A stretch of DNA of 64,000 nucleotides from an uncultured Sphaerochaeta sp. (lineage in GTDB: Bacteria; Spirochaetota; Spirochaetia; Sphaerochaetales; Sphaerochaetaceae). The notes beneath the pieces are model-generated. The model was given only the letters and a program-made list of their open reading frames with translations. It was not told the DNA's origin and did not search any database. Shown here one piece after another: positions 51,876 through 61,053 of this stretch; within the stretch, counting starts at the first letter, position 1, and the number at the start of each line of letters is the position of its first letter. Made by a program: the position numbers and the translations under genes. Where the stretch lies: the NCBI RefSeq assembly GCF_963677315.1, contig NZ_OY781939.1, positions 1,798,001-1,862,000 on the forward strand. The letters run 5' to 3'.

Positions 51876-52796
51876 ATGCATGAACCACTATCGCACTATA
51901 TGAAAGTCGGCCTTATTCACTTCATGGCATATCCAGTAAGTAATGGGAAAGGGCCAGTTGCAGAAACCTTCCGGAACATCTGCCTGGACCCCTTCTTTGA
52001 AGTGGCAGAGATTACCTGGATTCAGGACCCGGAAGTACGGGCACAAGTCAAGCAGATGAAAGAAGTCTCACACCTCTCAGTCACCTTTGGTGCTCAGCCA
52101 TGCCTCCTCTCCCAGAAGCTGAACATCAATGACCTGGATGAACAAAAACGGATGAAAGCCCTTCAGCAGCTGAAAGCCAATGTTGATGAAGCCTACGAGA
52201 TGGGAGCAACCGCTCTTGCCTTCCTCAGTGGACCCTATGCACAGGAAACACAGGAAGCGTCATACAAGGCACTTGTCTCTTCTACAAAAGAACTCTGCGC
52301 CTATGCTGCTTCAAAAGGATCTTTGAAAATTGCCCTTGAAGTTTTTGACTACGACATAGACAAGAAAAGTCTTATAGGACCTGCTGACTTGGCTTCCCGA
52401 TTTGCAAAAGAAATTCGCCAAGACTACCCTGAGTTCGGACTCATGGTTGACCTGAGCCATATCCCACTCCTGCATGAAACCATTGAGGAATCACTTGATC
52501 CTGTGAAGGAGTATATAGTGCATGCCCATATGGGCAACTGTGTAATGAAAGATCCCTCACTACCAGGGTATGGGGATCAACACCCCCGCTTTGGATTCCC
52601 AAACAGTGAAAACGACGTAGAAGAGCTAGCCGCTTACTTGGAGTATCTGCTGTCAATCGGTTTCCTGAATAAAGAGAACAGGCCAGTTGTCAGCTTCGAG
52701 GTAAAACCACAAGAGGGAGAAGATCCTGAATTGGTCATTGCGAACGCCAAACGAACGCTACTTCGCGCTTGGGCTCATGTCACAACCAAAGATTAA
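51876..52796 (+). CDS. Sugar phosphate isomerase/epimerase-like TIM barrel
   Basis: A 306-residue xylose-isomerase-like TIM barrel. Ligand-position motifs are KIALEVFDYDIDKKSLIGPA (Glu), FGLMVDLSHIPLLHETIEES (Asp, His), YIVHAHMGNCVMK (His) and a late VVSFEVKPQEGED (Glu). A long helix region (RMKALQQLKANVDEAYEMGA) precedes them. ATG 51876 follows AAGGAG. It is transcribed with the FCD regulator 65 bases downstream. A specific substrate is not inferable; linkage to TRAP and aldolase genes suggests a sugar acid. Confidence 0.75.
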   Translation: MHEPLSHYMKVGLIHFMAYPVSNGKGPVAETFRNICLDPFFEVAEITWIQDPEVRAQVKQMKEVSHLSVTFGAQPCLLSQKLNINDLDEQKRMKALQQLKANVDEAYEMGATALAFLSGPYAQETQEASYKALVSSTKELCAYAASKGSLKIALEVFDYDIDKKSLIGPADLASRFAKEIRQDYPEFGLMVDLSHIPLLHETIEESLDPVKEYIVHAHMGNCVMKDPSLPGYGDQHPRFGFPNSENDVEELAAYLEYLLSIGFLNKENRPVVSFEVKPQEGEDPELVIANAKRTLLRAWAHVTTKD

Positions 52797-52861
52797 CTAG
52801 AAATATCTCCGGTTTGGCCTTATCATGGTAACGATACCTGAAGGAAGAAAAGGATGAGCAG

Positions 52862-53527
52862 ATGATACGTAAAAGCGACCAATTGTACCAAACAGCAGCA
52901 GAAAAGGCTTATGAAGCGATAAGCGAAAAGATTATCAGCGGAGAATATGAGCCAGGAAAGCGATTGGTCCGTCGTCAGCTCGCTCAAGAGCTCGGTATGA
53001 GTGCAATACCCATCCTGGAGGCAATGAAACGCCTGGAACAGGATGGCTTGATCGAGTACCGAGCCCATTGGGGATCCATCGTTACCATTCCTACCATTGA
53101 ACGTGTCATGGATATGTTCACCATGAGAGAAGCCCTTGAATGCCAAGTAGCAAGAATACTTGCAGTCAAAGCCACAGAAGAGCAGCAAGAACAGCTCCTC
53201 TCCTTGGCAAAAGAGTTGGATAAGGTCCGCTATGAGGGGACTGATACAGAAGCAGTGACCCACCTTCATATCAAGTTACACTTGGAGATGGCAGAATTCA
53301 CTGGATTCCCTTCATTGCTGGCAGGATTACAGAAAAACAACTTCCAGTGGCTGATCTTCAATGCCACAAGGTCCAGGAGGCTACGGGCTAATATCCAACC
53401 CTATTGGCACGAAAGCCTTCTGAAGCAAATTTTCCAACATGACCCCGATCACGCAGAGAAAAAGATGCGGGAACATATCTACGATGCATACAACCCCATT
53501 CTGGAGGACCTGCAGCAGATTCACTGA
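52862..53527 (+). CDS. GntR-family regulator, FCD subfamily (first)
   Basis: A 221-residue regulator. The winged helix is at residues about 12-75 (AYEAISEKIISGEYEPGKRL, then LAQELGMSAIPILEAMKRLE, then YRAHWGSIV). The FCD effector domain (about 90-215) has the metal-binding Asp/His pattern (HLHIKLHLEMAEFTG, then W-H-ESLLKQIF and a late EHIYDAY). FCD regulators usually sense organic or sugar acids. Palindromes with core TGATATATCA before both flanking transcripts are its likely sites (inference). Confidence 0.9.
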   Translation: MIRKSDQLYQTAAEKAYEAISEKIISGEYEPGKRLVRRQLAQELGMSAIPILEAMKRLEQDGLIEYRAHWGSIVTIPTIERVMDMFTMREALECQVARILAVKATEEQQEQLLSLAKELDKVRYEGTDTEAVTHLHIKLHLEMAEFTGFPSLLAGLQKNNFQWLIFNATRSRRLRANIQPYWHESLLKQIFQHDPDHAEKKMREHIYDAYNPILEDLQQIH

Positions 53528-53562
53528 TTCGCTGATTCCAGCAACGCTGGGAAAAAACATAG

Positions 53563-53583
53563 TATAATTGATATATCAATTAT
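53563..53583 (+). promoter_or_regulatory. GntR-type operator overlapping the promoter, second copy
   Basis: ATAATTGATATATCAATTAT (53564-53583) is a perfect 20-base palindrome. It overlaps TATAAT (53563-53568), a good -10 element; the -35 region is weak. The core TGATATATCA equals that at 51844-51853. Confidence 0.68.
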
Positions 53584-53623
53584 ATCGCATATATTTTCTT
53601 TACTTCGCAGGGAGGAATTACCA

Positions 53624-55960
53624 ATGTCTCGATTGTTTTCAACACATCAAAAAAGTCTTGCTTACTGGGAAAAAACAGCTGATCTCGTTGATCAGTTCAT
53701 CGACATTCCCCTCAACTATCGTCAGAGCGGGCACCCTGGGGGTTCTCGCTCCAAAGTCCACATGCTACTCTCCCTGATGCTCAGCGGAGCAATGCGCTGG
53801 GATATCAGGGATAGTGATAAACGCTTTTCTGATAAATTCATCCTTGGCTGTGGTCACACCATCCCCTTGGTCTATGCTACCCTTGCAGTGCTCAATGAAG
53901 CACTCAGGATCAAGTATGAGGAGACGAAGGATCCCAAGTACCTGGTCAAGGGAGGAAGCGAGAGAACCCTGCTCTGGGAAGACCTGCTTGGATTCAGGCA
54001 CCATGGAGGACTCTCAGGACATGCTGAGGCAACAGGAAAGACATCCTTCCTGCAGACCAACACCGGACCCTCGGGGCATGGAACCCCTGTAGCAGCAGGA
54101 ACCGCGTTTGCATTGAAGCGAGCCGGAGCTGGAGAAGTACAGGTATTCATCTTTGAGGGAGAGGGTGGACTTACCCCAGGGGCAACCCATGAGACGCTCA
54201 ATACTGCCTGGGGACTGGCCTTGGACAACCTGCACTTCCTGGTTGACTGGAACGACTTTGGCATCGATGGCCATACTACGAGTAGTGTAGTTCCAGGAAC
54301 CCCTGAAGACTGGTTTGCTCCCCATGGATGGAGAGTATGTGGAACCGAACAAGGTTCTGACTTTGCCTCGGTAACCGAGGTTCTCAAAACCCTAATTGCC
54401 GCTGACGAACAGCAAAAGCGCCCCTCGATGGCTTGGTTCAAGACCCGTAAAGGAAGAGGCTACGGAAAGTATGATGCAGCATCCCACGGTGCTCCGCATG
54501 CAATGAACAGCCCTGCCTATTGGGAACTAAGAAAGTCTTTTGCCGAAAAGTATGGAGCCAAGTTTATCAACATCGATGGCTCCGCTCCATCAGACGAAAA
54601 AACACTGCAAGAGGAATTCCGTGCCAACCTGGAGGCTGTCGTCGCTGTCATGAAGGCAGATACTGAGCTTACCAGCTACCTAGCCGATCGCCTGGTGGAG
54701 ATCGGAAACTCTGTACCTGAAACACTCCCTACCTATCGTTTACAGGAGAGCTCCCCCTTTGATGACCCGCAGTTCTGGGATACATCGACTTACCCAGAAA
54801 GCCTGTGGGCAAAACCAGGTGAGAGCAAGGCGAACAGGGCGGCAATGGGAGCTTGGGGTGCATACATCAATGCACTGGGAAGAAAACAGTACAATCGTCC
54901 GCTCTTCCTTGCAGCCTCTGCTGACCTCAGTGGTTCTACAAACCTCTCTGGGTTTGGTTCTGACTGGGAAGACACGAAAGGATATGGTTGGTATGAACGT
55001 GTTGGCAGTGATGAGGGAGTCATGGCTCCAACTGAGATTACCGAATTCACCAACGCTGGTATCATGGCAGCTGTTGCAGGCTTGAACTTAAGCGAATCCC
55101 CCAAGACCTCATTTGATGGGTTCTACGGGGCTGTTTCAACCTATGCCTCCTTCTCCTATCTGAAATATGGTCCAATGCGTCTGTTCAGCCAGTACGCACA
55201 GGACAGTGATGTAAAGGTGGGAAAGGTGCTTTGGGTTGGTGCCCACTCGGGTCCTGAGACGGCCGATGACAGCAGGACTCACTTCGGGATCTTCTCGGTA
55301 GGAGTACATCAACTGTTCCCAAAGAACCATATGATCACACTCCACCCCTGGGATTACAATGAGGTTCCTGTCCTTCTGGCTGAAGCTTTCAAGAGTGATA
55401 TTCCCATTATCTCACTGTTTGTCACCCGCCCGGCATACCCCATCCCTGATCGTGAGAAACTCGGTATACCCTCTCACTTTGCAGCAGCGAAGGGAGCATA
55501 TATCCTCAGGGATTATGAGGAAGGAAAAGAGAGAGGAGGAACCTTGTATGTACAGGGAACCAGTGCCGTGCACAGTATTCTCTCTCTCCTGCCTGTCCTG
55601 AAAGAGAAACAGCTGAATGTGAAGATTGTCTGTGTAACAAGCACTGAGTTGTTTGCAATGCAAGACTCAGCCTATCGCGAGACAATCATATCTCCTGCAG
55701 ATCGTGTGGATTCCACCTTCATCACCACCCAGACAAAACGGACCATGGCGGACTGGGTCTTCAATTCACTGAGTGAAGAATACTCACTCTCGAGTGACCA
55801 TGATGACCGTTGGAGAAGCGGTGGTAATCTGGATGAAGTGCTTGATGAAGCACACCTGAGTCCCGAGTGGATCCTCAAGTATGTTGAGCGCTTCGCTTCA
55901 GAAAGATCGGAAAGAATGTCGCAACTAACAAATCAACTCAACCAGGCGTTGGGTAAATAA
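53624..55960 (+). CDS. Unusual full-length transketolase-like thiamine diphosphate enzyme
   Basis: A 778-residue single-chain enzyme, about 110 residues longer than ordinary transketolase. N-terminal markers: SGHPGGSRSKVHMLLSLMLS, LGCGHTIPLVYATLAVL, GPSGHGTPVAAGTAFAL (usual GPLGQG). The cofactor-metal motif reads FEGEGGLTPGATHE … DWNDFGIDG, so the normal G-D-G is G-E-G. The middle domain has PTEITEFTNAGIMAAVAGL in place of the usual R-E-H-x-M motif. The C-terminal domain follows (TLYVQGTSAVHSILSLLPVL). It is the first gene of a two-gene unit with an aldolase. It probably belongs to a ThDP family with a non-standard ketose or keto-acid substrate. Confidence 0.78.
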   Translation: MSRLFSTHQKSLAYWEKTADLVDQFIDIPLNYRQSGHPGGSRSKVHMLLSLMLSGAMRWDIRDSDKRFSDKFILGCGHTIPLVYATLAVLNEALRIKYEETKDPKYLVKGGSERTLLWEDLLGFRHHGGLSGHAEATGKTSFLQTNTGPSGHGTPVAAGTAFALKRAGAGEVQVFIFEGEGGLTPGATHETLNTAWGLALDNLHFLVDWNDFGIDGHTTSSVVPGTPEDWFAPHGWRVCGTEQGSDFASVTEVLKTLIAADEQQKRPSMAWFKTRKGRGYGKYDAASHGAPHAMNSPAYWELRKSFAEKYGAKFINIDGSAPSDEKTLQEEFRANLEAVVAVMKADTELTSYLADRLVEIGNSVPETLPTYRLQESSPFDDPQFWDTSTYPESLWAKPGESKANRAAMGAWGAYINALGRKQYNRPLFLAASADLSGSTNLSGFGSDWEDTKGYGWYERVGSDEGVMAPTEITEFTNAGIMAAVAGLNLSESPKTSFDGFYGAVSTYASFSYLKYGPMRLFSQYAQDSDVKVGKVLWVGAHSGPETADDSRTHFGIFSVGVHQLFPKNHMITLHPWDYNEVPVLLAEAFKSDIPIISLFVTRPAYPIPDREKLGIPSHFAAAKGAYILRDYEEGKERGGTLYVQGTSAVHSILSLLPVLKEKQLNVKIVCVTSTELFAMQDSAYRETIISPADRVDSTFITTQTKRTMADWVFNSLSEEYSLSSDHDDRWRSGGNLDEVLDEAHLSPEWILKYVERFASERSERMSQLTNQLNQALGK

Positions 55961-55973
55961 TAAGGATTTTAAC

Positions 55974-56729
55974 ATGGCTGTAAAAGAATTACGGAATGGA
56001 GAAGCAGTAGTAGGTACCATGATTCGCATGGTACGGAACCCTGGGATTGTCTTGCTGGCAGCAAATGCCGGTCTCGATTTTGTCATGTTTGACATGGAAC
56101 ATGGCGCATTCAATTTTGAGACCATTGCAGACGCTGCATCAATGGCACGGACACGGGGTATTGATTGCTTTGTACGAGTTCCTGAACTTTCAAAGGGAAA
56201 TGTTTCAAGATGCTTGGACTGTGGAGTTACCGGCATCATGGTTCCCATGATCAGGAACGGGGAAGAAGCCCAGAAACTTGCCAATTGGGCAAAGTTCGCT
56301 CCCACTGGAGAGCGCGGCCTTGGAGGCAATGGAGCTCATACTGGGTACCTGGATGCTTCCAAGGATCCTCTCGCCTTTATGGAAGAGGAGAACAAGAAGA
56401 TCCTGACCATTGCACAGATTGAATTGAAAGAAGCAATTGAGCATATTGATGAAATTGCTGCAGTAGAGGGAATCGATGCACTCTTGATTGGACCGGCAGA
56501 TCTTTCCAACTCCTACGGCATTAGCGGACAATTCAACCACCCTATCATGGATGAAGCCATCCAGAAGGTTGCTGAAGCGGCAAAGAAGCATGGCAAGGTA
56601 TTCGGCTTCCACGCTGGAGAAGCACTCACCAGAAAGTGGATCCCCTCTGGCCTGAAACTCAGGATGAGCAATATGGATATCAACCTATTGGCAAATGCCA
56701 TGAAAGAAATCAACTCACTGAGAGACTAG
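55974..56729 (+). CDS. HpcH/HpaI-family class II pyruvate aldolase (GarL/RhmA-like)
   Basis: A 251-residue metal-dependent aldolase that cleaves a 2-keto-3-deoxy acid to pyruvate and an aldehyde. Family motifs: FVMFDMEHGAFNFETI (catalytic His region), GVTGIMVPMIRNGEEA, AKFAPTGERGLGGNGAHTGY (substrate Arg loop), ILTIAQIELKEAIEHIDEIA (metal-ligand Glu) and LLIGPADLSNSYGISG. The gene is 13 bases after the transketolase-like gene. With tartronate semialdehyde reductase nearby, a 5-keto-4-deoxy-glucarate-like substrate is possible (inference). Confidence 0.88.
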   Translation: MAVKELRNGEAVVGTMIRMVRNPGIVLLAANAGLDFVMFDMEHGAFNFETIADAASMARTRGIDCFVRVPELSKGNVSRCLDCGVTGIMVPMIRNGEEAQKLANWAKFAPTGERGLGGNGAHTGYLDASKDPLAFMEEENKKILTIAQIELKEAIEHIDEIAAVEGIDALLIGPADLSNSYGISGQFNHPIMDEAIQKVAEAAKKHGKVFGFHAGEALTRKWIPSGLKLRMSNMDINLLANAMKEINSLRD

Positions 56730-56751
56730 TTTAAGAGTCCAGGGTACAGAG

Positions 56752-56786
56752 AAAGCTGCTTTGCTTCCATGCAAGGCAGCTTTCTT
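56752..56786 (+). terminator. Terminator after the aldolase gene
   Basis: AAAGCTGC (56752-56759) pairs with GCAGCTTT (56776-56783), with an inner TTGC/GCAA, followed by CTTTAT. Confidence 0.65.
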
Positions 56787-56864
56787 TATATCTCTCACTG
56801 AATCAGATGTGTTGTCATCAGCCGAGGAATCATAAACAGCACGTATGGAATATCCATTAAGGAT

Positions 56865-56900
56865 AGAAAAGACTGCCCCATCCAGAAGGACGGGTCAGCC
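56865..56900 (-). terminator. Terminator of the TRAP operon
   Basis: On the minus strand GGCTGACCCGTCC, loop TTCT, GGATGGGGCAGTC followed by TTTTCT. The stem spans 56871-56900 with a few G-U pairs. It lies 21 bases after the permease stop. Confidence 0.65.
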
Positions 56901-56921
56901 TTATACAACAAAAGGATACAA

Positions 56922-58853
56922 TCAGGCCTTTACGCGCTTCCGTTTCCGACTTGGCAGTATCGGTTTATATTTAGTGGCTTTAACGAAAAAGATAAGAAAC
57001 ACAAACATACCAATACCTGCAAAGTCTGCTGTCATCTGAGGAAGCAGTAGCAATACCCCTGTAAGGATGAAAAGGGCCTCTTCAATAACATTCAGATTTC
57101 TCAGGTAGTAGTGTTCCATAACAAAGCTGAAGACAACCAATCCAAGAGCTGCAGAGAATATGGCCAGGAAAATCTCAAATGGAGTACGACCAACCCATGA
57201 TATCGGTGAGATGGGAGAAGTAGCAACCAGAATAGGGATGATATAGAGGCCTTTGGCTGTCTTCCAACCCTGAATTGCAGTCTTCCATGGATTGGAACCG
57301 GCAATGCCTGCAGCAGCATAGGAACTGATACAGACCGGTGGAGTAACCTCGCTATCAATTGCATACCAGAAACAGATCAGGTGGGCAATGAGCAACGGTA
57401 CACCAAGCTGCTCCAATGCTCCTGCTGCAACTACCGCAACAATGAGATAAGATGCAGTGATAGGGCTTCCCATTCCCAAGAAGAAGGAGGTAATTGCAAC
57501 CAATACAATAGCCAGCAGAACATTACCTTGAGAGGCACCCACAATCAACGCAGTAAATTTTACCGCAGCCCCTGTTGTGACAATTGCACCAACAATGATT
57601 CCAGCTGAAGCACAAGCCATGGCTACAGAGAGAGCCGAGAAGCCACTTTTCTTCAATCCATCAAGTATTTTGACAGCTAATTCCTTTGCTGAGGTTTCCT
57701 TCGGTTTGAGAAGGAAGCTTAACATGATGAGCAACACCATTGAATATGCTGCACTCGCACCTGGGCTGAATCCTTTCAACAAGGAGAACAGCATCACAAG
57801 GATGGGAAGCATTAACTGAATGGAGGTAAGAATCCACTCTTTCTTGGTGACCCCATCCAACATATCATATTCTTCTACCGGGATTGGTTGCAGATTCATC
57901 TTTCCAGAAATTGCCACGATCATGGCTCCGACAGAAAGGACATACAATAAAGCAGGAATGAAACCATTCTTGATAACTTCCAGATAGGGAATACCAAGCA
58001 TACCTGCCATGACAAAGGCACCGGCTCCCATGACTGGAGGCATCCACTGACCTCCAGCTGAGGCAGCAACCTCAAAACCTGCAGCAACTTCACTCTTATA
58101 CCCTGCTTTCTTCATCAAGGGGATGGTAAAGTTACCTGTAGTTGTGACATTGGCAGCGGCACTTCCACTGATCATACCAAGCAAGGTACTGGAGATTAGG
58201 GCAACCAAACCAGGGCCACTTCTAAATCGTTTCGTAAGTCTGATCGATACAAGCAAGAAATAGTTGATAATTCCAGTGGTTTGCAGAATGCTGCCGAAAG
58301 CGATAAAAAGAATGACAAAATCAACGATGGTTCCCAAAGGAGTTCCCCATACGCCCCTACCACCTGTAGCGAGTGCGAATGAGGTCTCTGCCCAAGAATA
58401 ATTTTCATGCTTGAGAATTCGAATCGGGAAACCTTCACCTATCATCATATATAGGATAAAGATGACAGTAATAATGACTAGAGGAAGACCTGTTTTTCTT
58501 CTCGTCAGATCCAAGACAACTACAAGCAACATAGTGCAGAAAATCACATCAATAGGAGTACCCTGCATCATTCGGGAAGGAAGGTATTTCCAGAGCCAAA
58601 TCAGATACACCGTTGAGATAATGCCCATAAGTATAAAAATTGTGTTGATGGCACTACTGAGAATACCTTTCGCATTCTTCCAAGGCTTCGTGGTAAGATA
58701 AACAATGATCATAAGCAAGAGAAAGGTGAGTTGTCTTGCAATGATTGTAGGAACTAAAGTTGTGAATGGCAGAGAACGGTATAGCGCAAAAAAAACTACC
58801 AACAAAGACGCATATCCTGCAATTCGTTGAGAGAGAGACTCCCCTTTTTTCAT
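56922..58853 (-). CDS. TRAP transporter permease, fused 4TM/12TM (DctQM type)
   Basis: A 643-residue inner-membrane protein with about 16 to 18 hydrophobic segments, combining the small and large TRAP permease subunits in one chain. This fused form is usual for TAXI-type TRAP systems. Large-domain hallmarks: GSILQTTGIINYFLLVSIRL, STLLGMISGSAAANVTTTGN followed by FTIPLMKKAGYKSEVAAGFE, then ASAGGQWMPPVMGAGAFVMA. The ATG at 58853 has AGGAG eight bases ahead; 58859 is too close. It follows the binding-protein gene by 84 bases. Confidence 0.93.
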   Translation of the reverse strand: MKKGESLSQRIAGYASLLVVFFALYRSLPFTTLVPTIIARQLTFLLLMIIVYLTTKPWKNAKGILSSAINTIFILMGIISTVYLIWLWKYLPSRMMQGTPIDVIFCTMLLVVVLDLTRRKTGLPLVIITVIFILYMMIGEGFPIRILKHENYSWAETSFALATGGRGVWGTPLGTIVDFVILFIAFGSILQTTGIINYFLLVSIRLTKRFRSGPGLVALISSTLLGMISGSAAANVTTTGNFTIPLMKKAGYKSEVAAGFEVAASAGGQWMPPVMGAGAFVMAGMLGIPYLEVIKNGFIPALLYVLSVGAMIVAISGKMNLQPIPVEEYDMLDGVTKKEWILTSIQLMLPILVMLFSLLKGFSPGASAAYSMVLLIMLSFLLKPKETSAKELAVKILDGLKKSGFSALSVAMACASAGIIVGAIVTTGAAVKFTALIVGASQGNVLLAIVLVAITSFFLGMGSPITASYLIVAVVAAGALEQLGVPLLIAHLICFWYAIDSEVTPPVCISSYAAAGIAGSNPWKTAIQGWKTAKGLYIIPILVATSPISPISWVGRTPFEIFLAIFSAALGLVVFSFVMEHYYLRNLNVIEEALFILTGVLLLLPQMTADFAGIGMFVFLIFFVKATKYKPILPSRKRKRVKA

Positions 58854-58937
58854 GTTCATTACTCCTCAAGGTAAATATCAAAAAGAATGGCAATCACCAC
58901 TGCAACAACAGAAGTGATTGCCAATTAAAATTTGGAA

Positions 58938-59945
58938 TTAGTCCAGGACTACACCAATCTCATCATAGAACTTCTTGGCACCATCATGGAGCTCAAGAAG
59001 ACTGATCTTCTCGATGTAAGAGGGGAAACCTGCTTCGTTGAATGCCCTGTGGGTAGAAATCAAGGTTCCATCATTAAGCCTATCATACAGTACCTTACAC
59101 ATCTGATAGACCACATCATCACTCATGGATGCCTGTACAGTCAGGAAGTCCTGGGTGAACGGTACGGAAGTCTCAGGCTGGCCCTTGTATGCACCCTGTG
59201 CAATTGTTCCACCTACATAGAACGGGTACTTAGCTGACAACTTGGAGATTGTATCCTCCTTCATTGCCAAGAGACGGATTCCACCATTCTCGAACTCTTC
59301 CTCGAAAGCACCAGCTCCCAAACCGATCCACTCAACGACTGCATCAATCTGTCCGGTACGAAGAGCATCGAAGGCATCATAGTCAGCGATGTACTCTTTC
59401 TTGAAATCCTTTTCGTAATCCCATCCCATCACATCACAGATCATGGGAAGAACGGTCTGGATTGAGTTTCCAGGTTGTCCAACAGCAATTCTCTTACCTC
59501 TAAGGTCTTCAAATGACTTGATTGATGAATCGGATTTGACAACAGCGGTCATATAGGACCTATGCAGAGCAGCAAAAACACGAGCATTACTGAAGTCCTG
59601 CTTTCCATGCTCCTCGAAGTAGCCCTCGCCTTCCATTGCCGCTCTGATTCCAGGAGTATTATTCAAGGCTGCTGCGACTTTTCCTGTTGCAAGCCAGAAA
59701 GCATTTGCAGTACCACCACCGCGGGTATCAACAGTCCAGACGATTCCAGGAATATCTGCATTCCACTGTGTCGTCAGAGTTGCTGCCTCAGTAAACCATA
59801 AGCCACCAATGTCAGAACCTCCAAATGTGAGATACTCTACTGCAGGCTTGCTGGCCTGAGCCTCTGCAGAACCTTCGGCGAATACCATGCCCATGGTAAG
59901 CAATAAAACCATTGCCACCACCATTAGATTTCTTCCTTTTTTCAT
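58938..59945 (-). CDS. TAXI-family TRAP solute-binding protein
   Basis: A 335-residue secreted receptor. Signal peptide MKKGRNLMVVAMVLLLTMGM followed by VFAEG. The mature part begins VEYLTFGGSDIGGLWFTEAA and contains VDTRGGGTANAFWLATGK, IKSFEDLRGKRIAVGQPGNS and FDALRTGQIDAVVEWIGLGA, the TAXI (TRAP-associated extracytoplasmic immunogenic) family pattern. Cargo is usually a small carboxylate. ATG 59945 follows GGAGG. Confidence 0.93.
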   Translation of the reverse strand: MKKGRNLMVVAMVLLLTMGMVFAEGSAEAQASKPAVEYLTFGGSDIGGLWFTEAATLTTQWNADIPGIVWTVDTRGGGTANAFWLATGKVAAALNNTPGIRAAMEGEGYFEEHGKQDFSNARVFAALHRSYMTAVVKSDSSIKSFEDLRGKRIAVGQPGNSIQTVLPMICDVMGWDYEKDFKKEYIADYDAFDALRTGQIDAVVEWIGLGAGAFEEEFENGGIRLLAMKEDTISKLSAKYPFYVGGTIAQGAYKGQPETSVPFTQDFLTVQASMSDDVVYQMCKVLYDRLNDGTLISTHRAFNEAGFPSYIEKISLLELHDGAKKFYDEIGVVLD

Positions 59946-59968
59946 AAGACCCTCCATGCGTTAGTAGA

Positions 59969-60028
59969 TTATATATCATTGGAATACAATCTTAAATTAA
60001 ATGTATACCACATACTTTTACCTGTCAA
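59969..60028 (-). promoter_or_regulatory. Promoter region of the TRAP operon with two regulator-like sites
   Basis: Minus strand TTGACA (60028-60023) with TATACA (60007-60002) 15 bases on. TGATATATAA (59978-59969) matches the TGATATATCA operator core in eight of ten positions read this way and overlaps a TATAAT. GTATAC (60003-60008) also occurs twice before the second GntR gene. Both FCD regulators could act here. Confidence 0.45.
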
Positions 60029-60146
60029 ACAAATTCTTTACAATTTTCTAGCTGGATAAGTCTTTGCAATGTGTATAATAACAACAATTATCGCCATAAG
60101 CGCAATAAACCGTCTCTAAGCATAAAGGACTATTTGTATAACACTG

Positions 60147-61022
60147 TTACGGAAGTAGAATCGAGGTAAGTTTCTGTTTGGACTGATCACTCATACTACC
60201 GACAGGAGGGAAACAGGGACCAACATCAATGCCCAGTATTTTCAATCCCTCCTTGAGAATGGATGGGTAGGACCCGAGAGAGAAAGCCATCCTAACAGGG
60301 GCGCAAGCATACTGTGCTTCAAGAGCCCCTTCCATGTCCCCTGCAACAAACTTGTCATAGATATCAGCCATGGTCCTAGGTATCAAATTTGCACAAGCTG
60401 TAATAGCCCCAGCTCCTCCATAACATAAACCACCATAGATAAGGGTATCACGTCCGGCCAACACAGAAAAATCCTTTCCCCGTGTAAGTCTGATATACTC
60501 ACTCATCAAGGTAAAATCTCCGCTACTGTCTTTGACTCCCACAATATTCTCAATCTCAGAGAGACGAGCAACAGTAGATGAGGCAAGCGAGATACCCGTC
60601 TTGGGTGGATTGTTATAGGCGAGAATCGAAAGATCTGTTGCTTCGGCAATGGCCTTGTAGTGCAAATACAACTCTTCCTGGGTTGGATTGATGAACATTG
60701 GGGTGAGTACCGAAACAGCTTCAACACCACACGATTCTGCGATTTTCAGATTCTTGATCGCTTCTTGTGTGGTTATCCCATCAACTCCACCGTAGACAGG
60801 GACCCTTCCTGCACTCTGTTCAACGGAGACCTCGAGAAGACGCTTGCGGTCCTCAGGGGAAAGCCCGTAGAACTCACCAGAAGTACCAGCTACAAACAAT
60901 CCATGAATCCCCCCCTCGATAAGGAAATCAATAAGGGTTCTCGTTGCCTCTTCATCCAATCGGTAATCTTCTCTCAAAGGAGTGACCATTGCTGCGATTA
61001 TCCCACGTGGTGTAAAACTCAT
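60147..61022 (-). CDS. DHDPS-family aldolase/dehydratase (first)
   Basis: A 291-residue class I lyase of the dihydrodipicolinate synthase/N-acetylneuraminate lyase family. Visible motifs: GLFVAGTSGEFYGLSPEDRK, SILAYNNPPKTGIS with the catalytic Tyr, and IVGVKDSSGDFTLM with the Schiff-base Lys. GTSGE replaces the GTTGE of true DapA, and the operon is catabolic, so 2-keto-3-deoxy acid cleavage or dehydration is more likely than lysine synthesis. ATG 61022 follows GAGGAG. It lies 31 bases after the second GntR gene. Confidence 0.87.
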   Translation of the reverse strand: MSFTPRGIIAAMVTPLREDYRLDEEATRTLIDFLIEGGIHGLFVAGTSGEFYGLSPEDRKRLLEVSVEQSAGRVPVYGGVDGITTQEAIKNLKIAESCGVEAVSVLTPMFINPTQEELYLHYKAIAEATDLSILAYNNPPKTGISLASSTVARLSEIENIVGVKDSSGDFTLMSEYIRLTRGKDFSVLAGRDTLIYGGLCYGGAGAITACANLIPRTMADIYDKFVAGDMEGALEAQYACAPVRMAFSLGSYPSILKEGLKILGIDVGPCFPPVGSMSDQSKQKLTSILLP

Positions 61023-61053
61023 CTCATTCTCCTCTCTTTGGTTTCGGGGCAAA

